A DNA stretch of 64,000 bases from Paenibacillus pinistramenti. Its GTDB lineage: Bacteria; Bacillota; Bacilli; Paenibacillales; Paenibacillaceae. The stretch is taken from contig NZ_VAWG01000007.1 of NCBI RefSeq assembly GCF_005869875.1, positions 62,001 through 126,000 of the forward strand, in the 5' to 3' direction. Below the pieces are notes generated by a model. That model saw only the letters and a list, made by a program, of their open reading frames with translations, searched no databases and was not told the DNA's origin. Made by a program: the position numbers and the translations under genes. Below are positions 40,684 to 49,716 of the stretch, piece by piece (position 1 is the stretch's first letter; every line of letters starts with the position of its first letter).

Positions 40684-42420
40684 TCAGCCCGCCTGCACGG
40701 CCTCCCGCATCAAACGCTCCAGCTCGGCCGCGTATTTCTCGGCAAGACCGCTGCTCCAGCCGAAATAGTGCGCCATGGCTCCGGTCACCGCCTCTTTCCA
40801 TTTCGCTGCCTGCGCAATATCAAAGAACAGCCAGCCCGTACGGCGGATGAGAAAATCCTCCGGCTTCACCGCCATCTCCTGCTCCAGCGCATAACGGAGC
40901 CGCGCAGCCACGGCTAAAGGCAGGCCGAAGCGCTCTGCCCACTCCTGCACCGCAGGGTCAGCCGCATAGGCATAAACCGCTCCGGCATTGGAGCCGTAGA
41001 AGGCGGCAATCCCGCGGGATTCCTCAGCAGAGAGGCCGGCCTGGACTCCTGCTTCTATTGTTGCCGATACATAAGCTTCGAAACCGGCTGAACCGCCGAC
41101 CTCTCCGCCTGAGACCGGAATCTCCTTTGTCTGGCAGGCCGTCTTCACCGTTCTGCCCGCCAGCTTGTTCTCAGCGGTCAGGCGCCGGACGACGTCGTCC
41201 ACCACGTTCTCCGCCATTTTGCGGTAGCCTGTCAGCTTGCCGCCTGCGATGGAGATCAGCCCCGAAGGGGAGTGAAAAATCTCGTCCCGCCGCGAAATTT
41301 CCGAAGGGCCTTTGCCCTCCTGCTGGATCAGCGGACGCAGTCCCGCCCAGCTGGATTCAATATCGCCGTCCGTCAGCTTCAGCTCCGGAAACATAAAGTT
41401 CGCAGCATCAAGCAGATATTCCCGGTCCTCAGCCGTTGTCAGCGGATGCGCGGTATCGCCTTTGTAATTCGTATCCGTTGTGCCGAAATACGTCTTGCCC
41501 GCCCGTGGTATCGCAAAGACCATCCGGCCGTCCGGGGTATCGAAATAAACCGCCTGCCGCAGCGGAAAGCGGCTTTGGTCGAACACAAGATGAACCCCTT
41601 TGGTGAGGCGCAGCGTTTTGCCCGATTTGGACTGGTCCAGCTCGCGGATGCCGTCCACCCACGGGCCTGCCGCGTTCACCATTTTGGCCGCCTTAATCAC
41701 ATAGGTTTCTCCGCCTCCGCCTAACTGGTCACGGACCTTGACGCCTGTCAGCAGGCCGTTTCCGTCATACACAAGCTCTTCAACCTTCGCGTAATTCACC
41801 GCCCGGGCGCCAAATTCCACCGCCTTCTTCATCACTTCCATCGTCAGCCGGGCGTCGTCGGTCCGGTACTCCACATAATAACCACCGCCCAGCAGGCCGT
41901 CCTGCTTGAGAAGCGGCTCTTTGCGCAGCGTCTGCTCCGCGCTCAGCATGGAGCGCCGCTCGGACTTCTTCACCCCTGCCAGAAAATCATACACCCGCAG
42001 CCCGAGCGAGGTGGAGAACTTGCCGAACGTCCCGCCCTTGTAGATCGGCAGCAGCATCCACTCCGGGGTGGTCACATGGGGCCCGTTCTCATATACGATC
42101 GCCCGTTCTTTTCCGACTTCAGCCACCACGCCGATTTCGAGCTGCTTCAAGTAGCGGAGCCCGCCATGCACCAGCTTGGTGGAGCGGCTGGAAGTACCGG
42201 CCGCAAAATCCTGCATCTCCACAAGTCCCGTTCTCAGCCCCCGGCTGGCCGCGTCCAGCGCGATCCCGGCGCCCGTAATTCCCCCTCCGATCACCAGAAG
42301 ATCGAGCGGCCCTCTCTCCAGCTGCTGCAGCACCTCACGGCGTCTGACCGCCGAAAACTCCGTGCCGGAATGTACTTCAGAATGTCCTGGACCCTGTACC
42401 TGTTGTACCTGATGATTCAT
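40684..42420 (-). CDS. glpD: Aerobic glycerol-3-phosphate dehydrogenase
   Basis: A 578-residue FAD enzyme that oxidises glycerol-3-phosphate to dihydroxyacetone phosphate at the membrane. LLVIGGGITGAGIALDAASR is the FAD-binding Rossmann motif (near residues 40-60), and SRSTKLVHGGLRYLKQLEIG and KMVNAAGPWVDGIRELD are typical of GlpD. ATG 42420 has AGAAGGAGG 8 bases ahead, so upstream starts are not needed. The mRNA leader (42421-42600) carries a terminator hairpin next to glpP, implying control by antitermination. Confidence 0.95.
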   Translation of the reverse strand: MNHQVQQVQGPGHSEVHSGTEFSAVRRREVLQQLERGPLDLLVIGGGITGAGIALDAASRGLRTGLVEMQDFAAGTSSRSTKLVHGGLRYLKQLEIGVVAEVGKERAIVYENGPHVTTPEWMLLPIYKGGTFGKFSTSLGLRVYDFLAGVKKSERRSMLSAEQTLRKEPLLKQDGLLGGGYYVEYRTDDARLTMEVMKKAVEFGARAVNYAKVEELVYDGNGLLTGVKVRDQLGGGGETYVIKAAKMVNAAGPWVDGIRELDQSKSGKTLRLTKGVHLVFDQSRFPLRQAVYFDTPDGRMVFAIPRAGKTYFGTTDTNYKGDTAHPLTTAEDREYLLDAANFMFPELKLTDGDIESSWAGLRPLIQQEGKGPSEISRRDEIFHSPSGLISIAGGKLTGYRKMAENVVDDVVRRLTAENKLAGRTVKTACQTKEIPVSGGEVGGSAGFEAYVSATIEAGVQAGLSAEESRGIAAFYGSNAGAVYAYAADPAVQEWAERFGLPLAVAARLRYALEQEMAVKPEDFLIRRTGWLFFDIAQAAKWKEAVTGAMAHYFGWSSGLAEKYAAELERLMREAVQAG

Positions 42421-42498
42421 GAAAAAGACCTCCTTCTGCTTGTATGGGCTGCGCAAGCCGGGGCATTGAAGAATCAGACCGCTGCCTCCGGCCGGCAA

Positions 42499-42560
42499 AA
42501 AAGAAAAAACCACGAACAGCGCCTCGAACCTTCGGTTCAGGCAGCTTCTTCGTGGTTTCT
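42499..42560 (-). promoter_or_regulatory. glpD leader terminator, probable GlpP target
   Basis: Minus strand AAACCACGAA ... TTCGTGGTTT pairs (42507-42516 with 42549-42558), enclosing an inner GCCTGAACC/GGTTC-AGGC stem, and is followed by TTTTTC. It lies between glpP and glpD. In Bacillus, GlpP with glycerol-3-phosphate prevents termination at such a hairpin in the glpD leader. Confidence 0.8.
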
Positions 42561-42681
42561 CCATGTCTCCAACCCGTATCAACTTGTTACGATGATTGTA
42601 ACACATAAACGGAAAAGGATGCGATTAAATTGCGATTCTTCCTTTACAAATCCTTCACTGACCTTGAAGTCCTTCACTTGC

Positions 42682-43317
42682 CTATCCATCCTGCTCCCGC
42701 CCGAGCCCCGTGTCCCACAGCTCCTGCCGCGAGGTCGTGATTGCCACTGCGCCGGCTGATAAAGCTGCATTCACTTCGGCGGCGCTGCGGATGAAGCCTC
42801 CCGCAATAATCGGAACGCCGGCCCGCTGCTTTACTTCTTCGATTAAAGAAGGAACGATCCCCGGCAGCACTTCGATGTAGTCGGGGCGGACTTTTTCAAA
42901 TAAAGCGAAGCTGTTCTCAAGCGCCCCCGAATCAATTAGAAAAATCCGCTGAACAGCAATCAGCTTGTTCTGTTTGGCCTTCTGCACGACGCTTGACCGC
43001 GTCGAGATCAGCCCCGCCGGGCGGACGGCCTGGCATAAATATTCCGCCGCGTACTCGTCGTTCTTCAATTCATCCACCAGATCGGCATGGAGCAGCACCT
43101 TCTTGCCTGCCTTCTCAGCCAGCTCGATCATGGGGCGCAGCCGGGCAAGCCTGCCGCCGAGCAGGACGATATAAACATACGGCGAATCGAGCAGCTTCTC
43201 CAGCTCCCTGCCCGTCTTAACCGCCGGAAGTATCTTTTGTGAGCCAAAGAGCATCCAGGTCAGCCATCCTTCCTTATGATAAGCCTGTCCTCTGCGGCGC
43301 AGAGGAATAGCAGCCAT
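42682..43317 (-). CDS. glpP: Glycerol-3-phosphate responsive antiterminator
   Basis: About 211 residues matching GlpP: QKILPAVKTGRELEKLLDSP, YVYIVLLGGRLARL, KKVLLHADLVDEL, GLISTRSSVVQKAKQNKLIA, and DYIEVLPGIVPSLIEEVK with IIAGGFIRSAAEVNAALSAG, a TIM-barrel phosphate-binding loop. It binds the mRNA leader of glp genes with glycerol-3-phosphate. ATG 43317 has GGGAGAGG ahead. Its position directly upstream of glpD, with a terminator in between, supports the role. Confidence 0.94.
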   Translation of the reverse strand: MAAIPLRRRGQAYHKEGWLTWMLFGSQKILPAVKTGRELEKLLDSPYVYIVLLGGRLARLRPMIELAEKAGKKVLLHADLVDELKNDEYAAEYLCQAVRPAGLISTRSSVVQKAKQNKLIAVQRIFLIDSGALENSFALFEKVRPDYIEVLPGIVPSLIEEVKQRAGVPIIAGGFIRSAAEVNAALSAGAVAITTSRQELWDTGLGREQDG

Positions 43318-43454
43318 TTGTCCTCTCCCATTATATAACAGGATCAAGGGTACACTTTAGGCGAATTTGCTTTCTTCACGCAAAGAGGTAAAATTTTCTT
43401 GGATGCCGTACAGCGGCCTCATCCTATTTCAACTATATTCAGGAGGCGAATTCC

Positions 43455-44579
43455 TTGAGTGAACATTCTCAGCAATCGAAATCTCTGGAAGCTTTGTTTG
43501 AGCCTTGTACGATAAACAGCCTGACCTTCCCGACGCGTATTGTAATGGCGCCGATGACCCGGGCTTTCTCCCCGAACGGCGTTCCGGGACCGGACGTTGC
43601 CGCGTACTACCGCCGGCGCGCCGAGAACGGCGTTGGCCTGATCATTACCGAAGGCACGCTGGTTAACCATCCCGCTGCAGGAGACACCTTGAACGTGCCT
43701 TTCTTCTACGGCGAGGAAGCCTTGAACGGCTGGGCCGAGGTTGTCCGACAGGTGCATGAGGCTGGCGGCAAAATTTTTCCGCAGCTCTGGCATGTCGGCA
43801 TGTCCCGCCAGAAAGGCGCCGGGCCTAATCCCGAAGCTCTGCCGATCGGCCCTTCCGGCCTGGATCTGCAGGGGAACCCGTCCACCGAACCGATGACCGA
43901 AGACGAGATCGCCCAGGTGATCCAGGCCTTTGCGGACGCGGCGGCAGATGCCAAGCGCATCGGCTTTGACGGCGTGGAAATCCACGGGGCACACGGCTAT
44001 CTGATCGACCAGTTCCTGTGGGAGCGGACCAACCGCCGCGAAGACCGCTATGGAGGCAGCATGATGAAGCGGGCCCAGTTCGCCATTGACGTTGTTAAGG
44101 CTGTACGCGCTGCGGTAGGACCGGACTATCCGGTGACCCTGCGCATCTCCCAGTGGAAGATGAGCGATTACAGCGCGAAGCTGGCAGCCACGCCGGACGA
44201 GCTCGGCCAGCTTGTAAATGCTTTGGCGGGTGCGGGCGTCGATATTTTCGACTGCTCGACACGCCGCTTCTGGGAGACGGAATTCGAGGGCTCGGACCTC
44301 AATCTGGCAGGCTGGGTGAAGAAGCTGACCGGCAAACCAACCATTACCGTCGGTTCCGTCGGCCTTGACCGGGAGTTCACCGCTACCTTTACGGAAGGCA
44401 ACAATGCCGGCACGAAAGACATTCAGGAGCTGGTTGAGCGGCTGGACCGAGGAGATTTTGATCTTGTGGCCGTGGGACGCGCGCTGCTTCTTGACCCGCA
44501 GTGGGCCGCGAAGGTCCGTGAAGGCCGGATGGACGAGCTCCAGACGTTCTCGCCTGAAGCGCTTCAGACCTTATCCTGA
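43455..44579 (+). CDS. Old yellow enzyme family flavin reductase
   Basis: A 374-residue FMN-dependent NADH:flavin oxidoreductase of the NemA/OYE group. PTRIVMAPMTRAFSPNGVPG at the N-end, LWHVGMSRQKGAGP, HGAHGYLIDQFLWERTNRRE and DLVAVGRALLLDPQW are the family's FMN and substrate motifs. It reduces activated C=C bonds, quinones or nitro-compounds. TTG 43455 has AGGAGG 9 bases upstream and no ATG competes. A strong terminator follows, so it is a single-gene unit. Confidence 0.93.
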   Translation: MSEHSQQSKSLEALFEPCTINSLTFPTRIVMAPMTRAFSPNGVPGPDVAAYYRRRAENGVGLIITEGTLVNHPAAGDTLNVPFFYGEEALNGWAEVVRQVHEAGGKIFPQLWHVGMSRQKGAGPNPEALPIGPSGLDLQGNPSTEPMTEDEIAQVIQAFADAAADAKRIGFDGVEIHGAHGYLIDQFLWERTNRREDRYGGSMMKRAQFAIDVVKAVRAAVGPDYPVTLRISQWKMSDYSAKLAATPDELGQLVNALAGAGVDIFDCSTRRFWETEFEGSDLNLAGWVKKLTGKPTITVGSVGLDREFTATFTEGNNAGTKDIQELVERLDRGDFDLVAVGRALLLDPQWAAKVREGRMDELQTFSPEALQTLS

Positions 44580-44628
44580 TCTCTTAACAGATGGAAATAA
44601 ATAAGGAAGCAGATAAATAAAGCAGCAG

Positions 44629-44690
44629 AAAAAGCCCAGGTTCCCGGAGCCCGTCCTGTTTAGGACCGGTCCGCGGAATTTGGGCTTTTC
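44629..44690. terminator. Bidirectional terminator
   Basis: AAAGCCCA-GG-TTCC pairs with GGAA-TTTGGGCTTT, with a smaller inner GTCCT/AGGAC hairpin. It lies between the OYE and ThuA genes. Confidence 0.75.
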
Positions 44691-44722
44691 TGTTATTTTG
44701 CCGGCACCTCTGCACTTCCGGG

Positions 44723-45379
44723 CTAGAGCAGCCCGGCCGCCCAGCACGCGCCCCTCAAAATCCACTGCTGGTAGATTTCGTTCCGGAAGGAAGGCAGATG
44801 ATGGCCCGGCATGAGAAAAACAACCCGGCCAAGGCCATACCTTCTGGCCCACGCAGCGGGCCAGTCCCGGTCCTCATGCCGGTAAGTCAGCAGTACCTGA
44901 AGCTCCGCCAGAAGGTCGAGCTCGAACCGGTACGGCTCTTCATCCATCCGGAAGCCGGGCAGTCCGGCACTCAACTGGCCGGCATTCGGCTGCCCCGCCT
45001 CAGCCTCAGCGGGCTGAAATTCCAGGGCTGTATACGGGGGATGACCCGTAAACTTCCCGCCAATCAGCTGCGCCAGCTCCGGGGAGGCCTGCAGGGATAT
45101 GCCGCTGTGCAGCACCAGCAGCCCGCCGCCCCCGGCGACAAACTGCAGCAGGCCTGCGGCTTCGCCGGGCTCCGGCGCGGTATCCCAGCTGTCCGTGTAG
45201 GAGATACAGAGGCCGTAGTCCGGCTGCTTCAGCCGGTCAGCCGTCAGCCTGCCGCGGTCCTCGCTGGCCTCAACCGTAAATTCCGGCGCCAAAATTCCCT
45301 CCAGCGTCTCCTGCACCGCATGCAGCGGATGGTACGGGGCACGTTCATTGTCGCCCAGCAGCAGCGTTCGAACAGCCAT
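44723..45379 (-). CDS. ThuA-like domain protein
   Basis: A 218-residue protein of the ThuA (trehalose-utilisation) group, a class-I-amidotransferase-like fold without a clear enzyme role. Seen: LLLGDNERAPYHPLHAVQET, a central DYGLCISYTDSWD, LLQFVAGGGGLLVLHSGISL (the Gly-rich ThuA motif), GGKFTGHPPY and a late RYGLGRVVFLMPGHH. Many members act in uptake or release of disaccharides or halo-sugars. It runs on the same strand as an SDR and an aldo/keto reductase; they may form a sugar-oxidation group, but gaps make this uncertain. Confidence 0.85.
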   Translation of the reverse strand: MAVRTLLLGDNERAPYHPLHAVQETLEGILAPEFTVEASEDRGRLTADRLKQPDYGLCISYTDSWDTAPEPGEAAGLLQFVAGGGGLLVLHSGISLQASPELAQLIGGKFTGHPPYTALEFQPAEAEAGQPNAGQLSAGLPGFRMDEEPYRFELDLLAELQVLLTYRHEDRDWPAAWARRYGLGRVVFLMPGHHLPSFRNEIYQQWILRGACWAAGLL

Positions 45380-45416
45380 TGTAACACCTCTCCCGATTAA
45401 TAATAGATCCTGCCGT

Positions 45417-45461
45417 TACCAGCACATCGTTTACCCGTTCATCGGCTACCAGTTCATCGGC
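45417..45461. repeat. Tandem repeat, 15 bp x 3, straddling SDR stop
   Basis: Three adjacent 15-base units of the type TACCAGTTCATCGGC. The SDR stop (45446-45448) and the last codons lie in the third unit; each unit holds a TAG or TAA on the minus strand. Confidence 0.85.
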
Positions 45462-46171
45462 TTGCCGGTATAGTCCACCAAGCACAACCGCTCCTGCTTA
45501 AAGCCAGGCAGCAGGAACCGGTCGGCCAGCCCGAGAATCGCAGCCGCGGACTCGTCAGCCGTCAGATCGGCTTCTGTATTGAAATACCCGTTCATGTACG
45601 TCCGGACCCAGCCGGGATGGACGAGAAGCACTTTGCCGCCCTGCGGGGCGATCTGGTTATACACCAGCTTCGACTGCATATTAAGCGCCGACTTTGACAT
45701 GCAGTACGCGAACCAGCTGTCGCGGCTGCTGTCTTCGACGCTGCCTGCCTCCGAGGAGATGTTCACGAGCAGCCGGCCTTCTCCCTTCAGCAGATGGCCG
45801 GTCAGCGCGTTCGTGACCCGCAGCGTTCCCAGCGTGTTCACATTGAACACCCGCTGAATGTCTTCGAAGTCCAGCTCGTCTTCTACAGTTGCTTCGATCC
45901 CGCCCAGAATGGCGGCCGCGTTAATGACCAGCTCCAGCCTGTCCGTCACGGCTGACACCTGCTCCGCCGCCTTCCGGACGCTGTCTCCGCTGCCGATGTC
46001 CAGCGGAACAAGCAGGAGCGAGTCTCCCTGCGCCTGCTTCAATTCCGCGAGCTCTGTCCACTCCGGCATGTACTGCCCGGCAAACACGGTAAACCCCCGG
46101 GCGATCAGTCCTTTGACCAGCGCCAGCCCTAAACCGCGGTCGGCGCCTGTAACGAATGCATACCTGCTCAA
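45446..46171 (-). CDS. Short-chain dehydrogenase/reductase
   Basis: 241 residues. VTGADRGLGLALVKGLIARG has the TGxxxGxG cofactor motif, and NAAAILGG the NAG-like motif. The active-site Ser is in VNISSEAGS and the catalytic pair in YCMSK (YxxxK). It is a classical SDR, probably NADP(H)-dependent; the substrate is unknown. The stop codon sits inside a 15-base tandem repeat. Confidence 0.9.
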   Translation of the reverse strand: MSRYAFVTGADRGLGLALVKGLIARGFTVFAGQYMPEWTELAELKQAQGDSLLLVPLDIGSGDSVRKAAEQVSAVTDRLELVINAAAILGGIEATVEDELDFEDIQRVFNVNTLGTLRVTNALTGHLLKGEGRLLVNISSEAGSVEDSSRDSWFAYCMSKSALNMQSKLVYNQIAPQGGKVLLVHPGWVRTYMNGYFNTEADLTADESAAAILGLADRFLLPGFKQERLCLVDYTGKPMNW

Positions 46172-46290
46172 ACGGCTTCACCCTTCCGTAATAGGCTCAA
46201 AGGCTCTTCCTTCCATCCGCTTCAATTCCGGCTTTCGGCTAACGAATTCCAGCTGACACTCCCGCTGCAGGCCTTCCCGGACTTCATTCA

Positions 46291-47271
46291 TTACCACGCA
46301 TAAGCTTCCGGAGCGGCTCCGCCCGGCCCCGGGAAGATGCGGTCCAGCTCATCCAGCGTCGCCTGATCCAGCTTGATCTCTACGGCGCGCAGCGTATTCT
46401 CCAGCTGCTCAATCGTTCTCGGCCCGATAATCGGCGCCGTAATCGCCGGATTCGCCAGCAGCCAGGCCAGCGCCACATTCGCTTGGGACTCACCCAGCTC
46501 GTCACACAGCTTCGCGTACTGCTCCAGCTGCCCGCGGTGGCGCTCGATGCCCTCTTTGCCCTGGCTGGTGCGCGTGCCTTTCTCCGCCTTCAGCGCGCTG
46601 CCGCCAAGCAGGCCGCCGGCCAGCGGGCTCCATACGACAACGCCCAGACCGTAGTCCTGGGCTGCAGGCAGCACCTCCAGCTCCGCATTGCGGTTGACCA
46701 GGTTGTACAAATGCTGCTCGCTGACGAGCCCCATGAAGTTCCGCTTCTCTGCAGCCGCCTGGGCTTTGGCCAAATGCCAGCCCGCAAAATTGCTGGAACC
46801 GATGTAATCGACCTTGCCCTGGTTCACCATGGCTTCAAATCCGCCCCACAGCTCTTCCCACGGTGTCCGGCGGTCGATATGGTGCATCTGGTAAAGCTCG
46901 ATATGGTCTGTCTGCAGACGGCGCAGCGAGCCTTCAAGGTGCCGGCGGATCTTGTACAAGGACAAGCCGCGTTCATCGTTCGGCCCGTCATTTGCGTCAT
47001 TCATCTGGCCGTGCACTTTGGTCGCCAGAACCACTTTTTCACGGCGTCCGCCGCCCTGCGCAAACCATCTGCCGATGATTGTTTCGGTCAGGCCGGCATT
47101 TTCGCCCCAGCCGTAGATGTTCGCGGTATCAAAGAACGTAATTCCGGCATCGAGTGCAGCGTCCATGATGCGGAAGGCGTCTTTTTCATCCGTTGCCACA
47201 CCAAAATTCATCGTGCCAAGGCACAGCGTGCTTACCTTCATGCCTGTTCGTCCCAGATACGTATATTCCAT
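46291..47271 (-). CDS. Aldo/keto reductase
   Basis: 326 residues. MEYTYLGRTGMKVSTLCLGT opens the TIM barrel; FFDTANIYGWGENAGLTE holds the catalytic Asp and Tyr, VVLATKVHG the Lys and YQMHHIDRRTP the His. The NADPH-binding part is IIGPRTIEQLENTL. All four residues of the tetrad are present. It belongs to the general-stress YhdN/IolS-like group of Bacillota. ATG 47271 has AAGAGGAGTG ahead; an ATG 24 bases upstream lacks spacing. A second AKR occurs at 63045. Confidence 0.93.
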   Translation of the reverse strand: MEYTYLGRTGMKVSTLCLGTMNFGVATDEKDAFRIMDAALDAGITFFDTANIYGWGENAGLTETIIGRWFAQGGGRREKVVLATKVHGQMNDANDGPNDERGLSLYKIRRHLEGSLRRLQTDHIELYQMHHIDRRTPWEELWGGFEAMVNQGKVDYIGSSNFAGWHLAKAQAAAEKRNFMGLVSEQHLYNLVNRNAELEVLPAAQDYGLGVVVWSPLAGGLLGGSALKAEKGTRTSQGKEGIERHRGQLEQYAKLCDELGESQANVALAWLLANPAITAPIIGPRTIEQLENTLRAVEIKLDQATLDELDRIFPGPGGAAPEAYAW

Positions 47272-47428
47272 AACTAACACACTCCTCTTAGTCAAATGTA
47301 TGAAAAATGAATGCGTTTACCCTATACTATTTTAGTAAAAATAGAAGCCCCATGCTATATAGAATGTAAGCAGCAGGTGGACAACGTTATACACAGCTGT
47401 TCAAAGCCGCTGCTTTGAATCCTGCCCC

Positions 47429-49102
47429 CTAGAACCTCCCCGACCGGAAGATCGCATAAACCAGCCAGAAGACCAGCAGGCCCGAGATGATCAGCCCGAT
47501 CTCAATGACCGGAAAATTCCACAAAATCGACTGCTGGCTGCTCAGCGCAGAAGCGATAATCAGCCCCGTCATCAGAATGCTGAAGGACAGCAGCACGATG
47601 CTGAAGGACAGCCTGTTGCTGACCCGGTCCAGCCGGCGCAGGAAGCTGTTCAGCTCCGGCGCGCTGAGCTCGACCCGGATTTTGCCCTTCTTGACCAGCC
47701 CGCTTAACACCTTGATGTTCTTGGGCACATCGGTAAGCAGGTCCCAGTAGTCCGGAATTTTATCCGACCACTTCCTGAAGACGTTCACCGGATTGATGCG
47801 TTCCTTCAGGAGACGGACCCCATAAGGCTCGGCAATGTCAAAGATGCTGATCTCCGGATCAAGCGCTGTCACCACGCCTTCCATCGTCAGCAGCGCTTTG
47901 CCCACCAGCGTCAGCTCGGAAGGAAGGACAATCCGGTGACGGAATGCCACCTTGAACAGATCATTGACGGCTTCCCCCAGCCGGACCTTGCTTAGCGGCA
48001 CGTTGTAATATTTCTCGCGGAGCTGCTCGACGTCGTCAAACAGCCTTGCTTCATCCGCATCTTCCGGCACAATCCCCATGGCCGAGATCGCCCGCAGAAT
48101 TCCCTTGGAGCTTTGGTTCCGGAGGGAAATGACCATCGTCGCAAAATGCTGCTTCATACCCGGCGACAGCCTCCCGGCCATGCCAAAATCCAGCATCGCC
48201 AGCTCGCCGCCCGGCAGCACCAGGAAATTGCCCGGATGCGGATCGCCGTGAAAGAACCCTTCCACCAGAATCTGGTGGAACATCAGGGAGGCGATGCGCC
48301 TTGCCAATTCCCTGCGGTCCACGCCGGCCGCGTTCAGCCGCTTCGTATCCGACAGCTTGATGCCGGTGAGAAACTCCATCGTCAGCACCCGGCGGGTGCA
48401 GTATTCCCAGTGCAGCCCCGGAACCCTTACCTTTATTTGTCCGCTTGGGGCGTTCTGGGCGGCAATCTTCTCGCCGTTCCTGGCTTCCAGCGTGTAGTCC
48501 AGCTCCTCTGTCAGCACCTTGGCAATTTCATCGGCAACCTCCCTGAGCCGGTACCGCTTGGCCCATTCCAGCCGGTCTTCGGCCGCGCGGGCCAGCTCCA
48601 GCAGAATGTCCAGATCGATGCGCATCATTTTGTCCACGTCCGGACGCTGCACCTTGACTGCTACTCTGGCGCCGTCAGGCAGCACGGCTTCATGCACCTG
48701 GCCGATGGACGCAGCGGCCAGCGGTACCCGGGAGAAGTCGAGGAACAGCTCCTCGATGCTTGCCCCAAGCTCCTCCTCCACGATGGCGGCAGCCTCTTCA
48801 TAGGAGAAGGGGGGCACGTGGTCCTGGAGCTTCTCCAGCTCTTCAACAATATCAGCCGGAAGCAGGTCCGGCCGGGTGCTGGCGATCTGGCCGATTTTGA
48901 TGTAGGTGGGTCCGAGCTCCTCCAGAATCAGGCGCACCCGTTCACCGCGGGTTTTGGAAGGGGCGGCCTCCTTTTTCCCGATAAAAGGCAGCTGCTCCGG
49001 AAAACCCAGCTCATGAGCAATATACCCAAAGCCGTTCCGGACCAGCGCCGCAGCAATCTGCCGGTACCGGAGAAGGTGCCTGACGCGTCTCCCTGCCTTC
49101 AT
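47429..49102 (-). CDS. AarF/ABC1/UbiB atypical kinase
   Basis: A 557-residue UbiB-type protein. LGPTYIKIGQIASTRPDLLP (KxGQ motif), PLAAASIGQVHEAVLPDGAR (Ala-rich loop replacing the Gly-rich loop), VAVKVQRPDVDK (Lys), FHGDPHPGNFLVLPGGELAM and LDFGMAGRLSP are the kinase-like motifs. Two hydrophobic segments at the C-end (LSFSIVLLSFSILMTGLIIA and WNFPVIEIGLIISGLLVFWL) anchor it. A role in isoprenoid quinone lipids is usual for the family. It lies just after the phasin-like gene. Confidence 0.93.
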   Translation of the reverse strand: MKAGRRVRHLLRYRQIAAALVRNGFGYIAHELGFPEQLPFIGKKEAAPSKTRGERVRLILEELGPTYIKIGQIASTRPDLLPADIVEELEKLQDHVPPFSYEEAAAIVEEELGASIEELFLDFSRVPLAAASIGQVHEAVLPDGARVAVKVQRPDVDKMMRIDLDILLELARAAEDRLEWAKRYRLREVADEIAKVLTEELDYTLEARNGEKIAAQNAPSGQIKVRVPGLHWEYCTRRVLTMEFLTGIKLSDTKRLNAAGVDRRELARRIASLMFHQILVEGFFHGDPHPGNFLVLPGGELAMLDFGMAGRLSPGMKQHFATMVISLRNQSSKGILRAISAMGIVPEDADEARLFDDVEQLREKYYNVPLSKVRLGEAVNDLFKVAFRHRIVLPSELTLVGKALLTMEGVVTALDPEISIFDIAEPYGVRLLKERINPVNVFRKWSDKIPDYWDLLTDVPKNIKVLSGLVKKGKIRVELSAPELNSFLRRLDRVSNRLSFSIVLLSFSILMTGLIIASALSSQQSILWNFPVIEIGLIISGLLVFWLVYAIFRSGRF

Positions 49103-49167
49103 CCTGTCCCCTCCTCCGTTTGTTTCCTGTTTGTATCCTTATATCCTTATATCCGTTTCATCCGTTC

Positions 49168-49569
49168 CTATGGCTGGCTGTCCGTCTTGGGCTGCTCCTC
49201 AGCTGCCTGCTGAACCGGGCTGTCCGCATGCTCCGCCGATGCAGTCCCCTGGCTTCCCAAAGGCTCCTTGGTCTGCCCGAAGACCTTCAGTTCAAGCTCC
49301 TCAATCCGTTTCAGCAATTCCTCTGCCTGCTCCTTGGTGACATAGTTGTGAGCACCGGTCAGCTTCTTAACGCGCTCATTCACCATGGCTTCCAAATTCC
49401 GCTTCGCTTCCTGACCCTTTGCTACAAGATCATTGACAACATCCGAAGATTCGCTGCGGGTAAGCTCGCCTTTCTTGACCAGCTCATCTACCGCTTTCTC
49501 GATTTGCTCCTTGCTCTGCGCCGCTACTCCAAGCCCAAGTGAAACCGCTCTGCTAAACAGATCTTTCAT
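49168..49569 (-). CDS. Phasin-like protein
   Basis: 133 residues. MKDLFSRAVSLGLGVAAQSK has an amphipathic, membrane- or granule-binding look. ELTRSESSDVVNDLVAKGQE and a heptad-rich YVTKEQAEELLKRIEELELK follow; the last 30 residues are disordered (Gln/Glu/Ser). It matches the phasin or polyhydroxyalkanoate-synthesis-regulator group common in Bacillota next to aarF. It may coat granules or regulate the AarF protein. The upstream ATG is well placed. Confidence 0.75.
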   Translation of the reverse strand: MKDLFSRAVSLGLGVAAQSKEQIEKAVDELVKKGELTRSESSDVVNDLVAKGQEAKRNLEAMVNERVKKLTGAHNYVTKEQAEELLKRIEELELKVFGQTKEPLGSQGTASAEHADSPVQQAAEEQPKTDSQP

Positions 49570-49591
49570 GGTATTGGCTCCCTTCGCTCTG

Positions 49592-49656
49592 ATCTTGATT
49601 TATGATCCTGATGTAGGATCTTGGTGTAGAATCTTGATTTGTGGTCTTGTTTTATT
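49592..49656. repeat. Degenerate 13-bp tandem repeat upstream of phasin gene
   Basis: About five diverged copies of GATCTTGATTTAT-like units between the CutC stop and the phasin start. It is noncoding. Confidence 0.6.
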
Positions 49657-49716
49657 TTACCACTTTTGGGAGGATACATTCGAGCTGCCGCATCTTCTGC
49701 GAATTATCGGCCAGCA

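Noticed and set aside
43330..43335. TATAAT as promoter -10 of glpP
   Set aside because: Transcription would start inside the ribosome site of the chosen start, and no -35 is found at a suitable distance.
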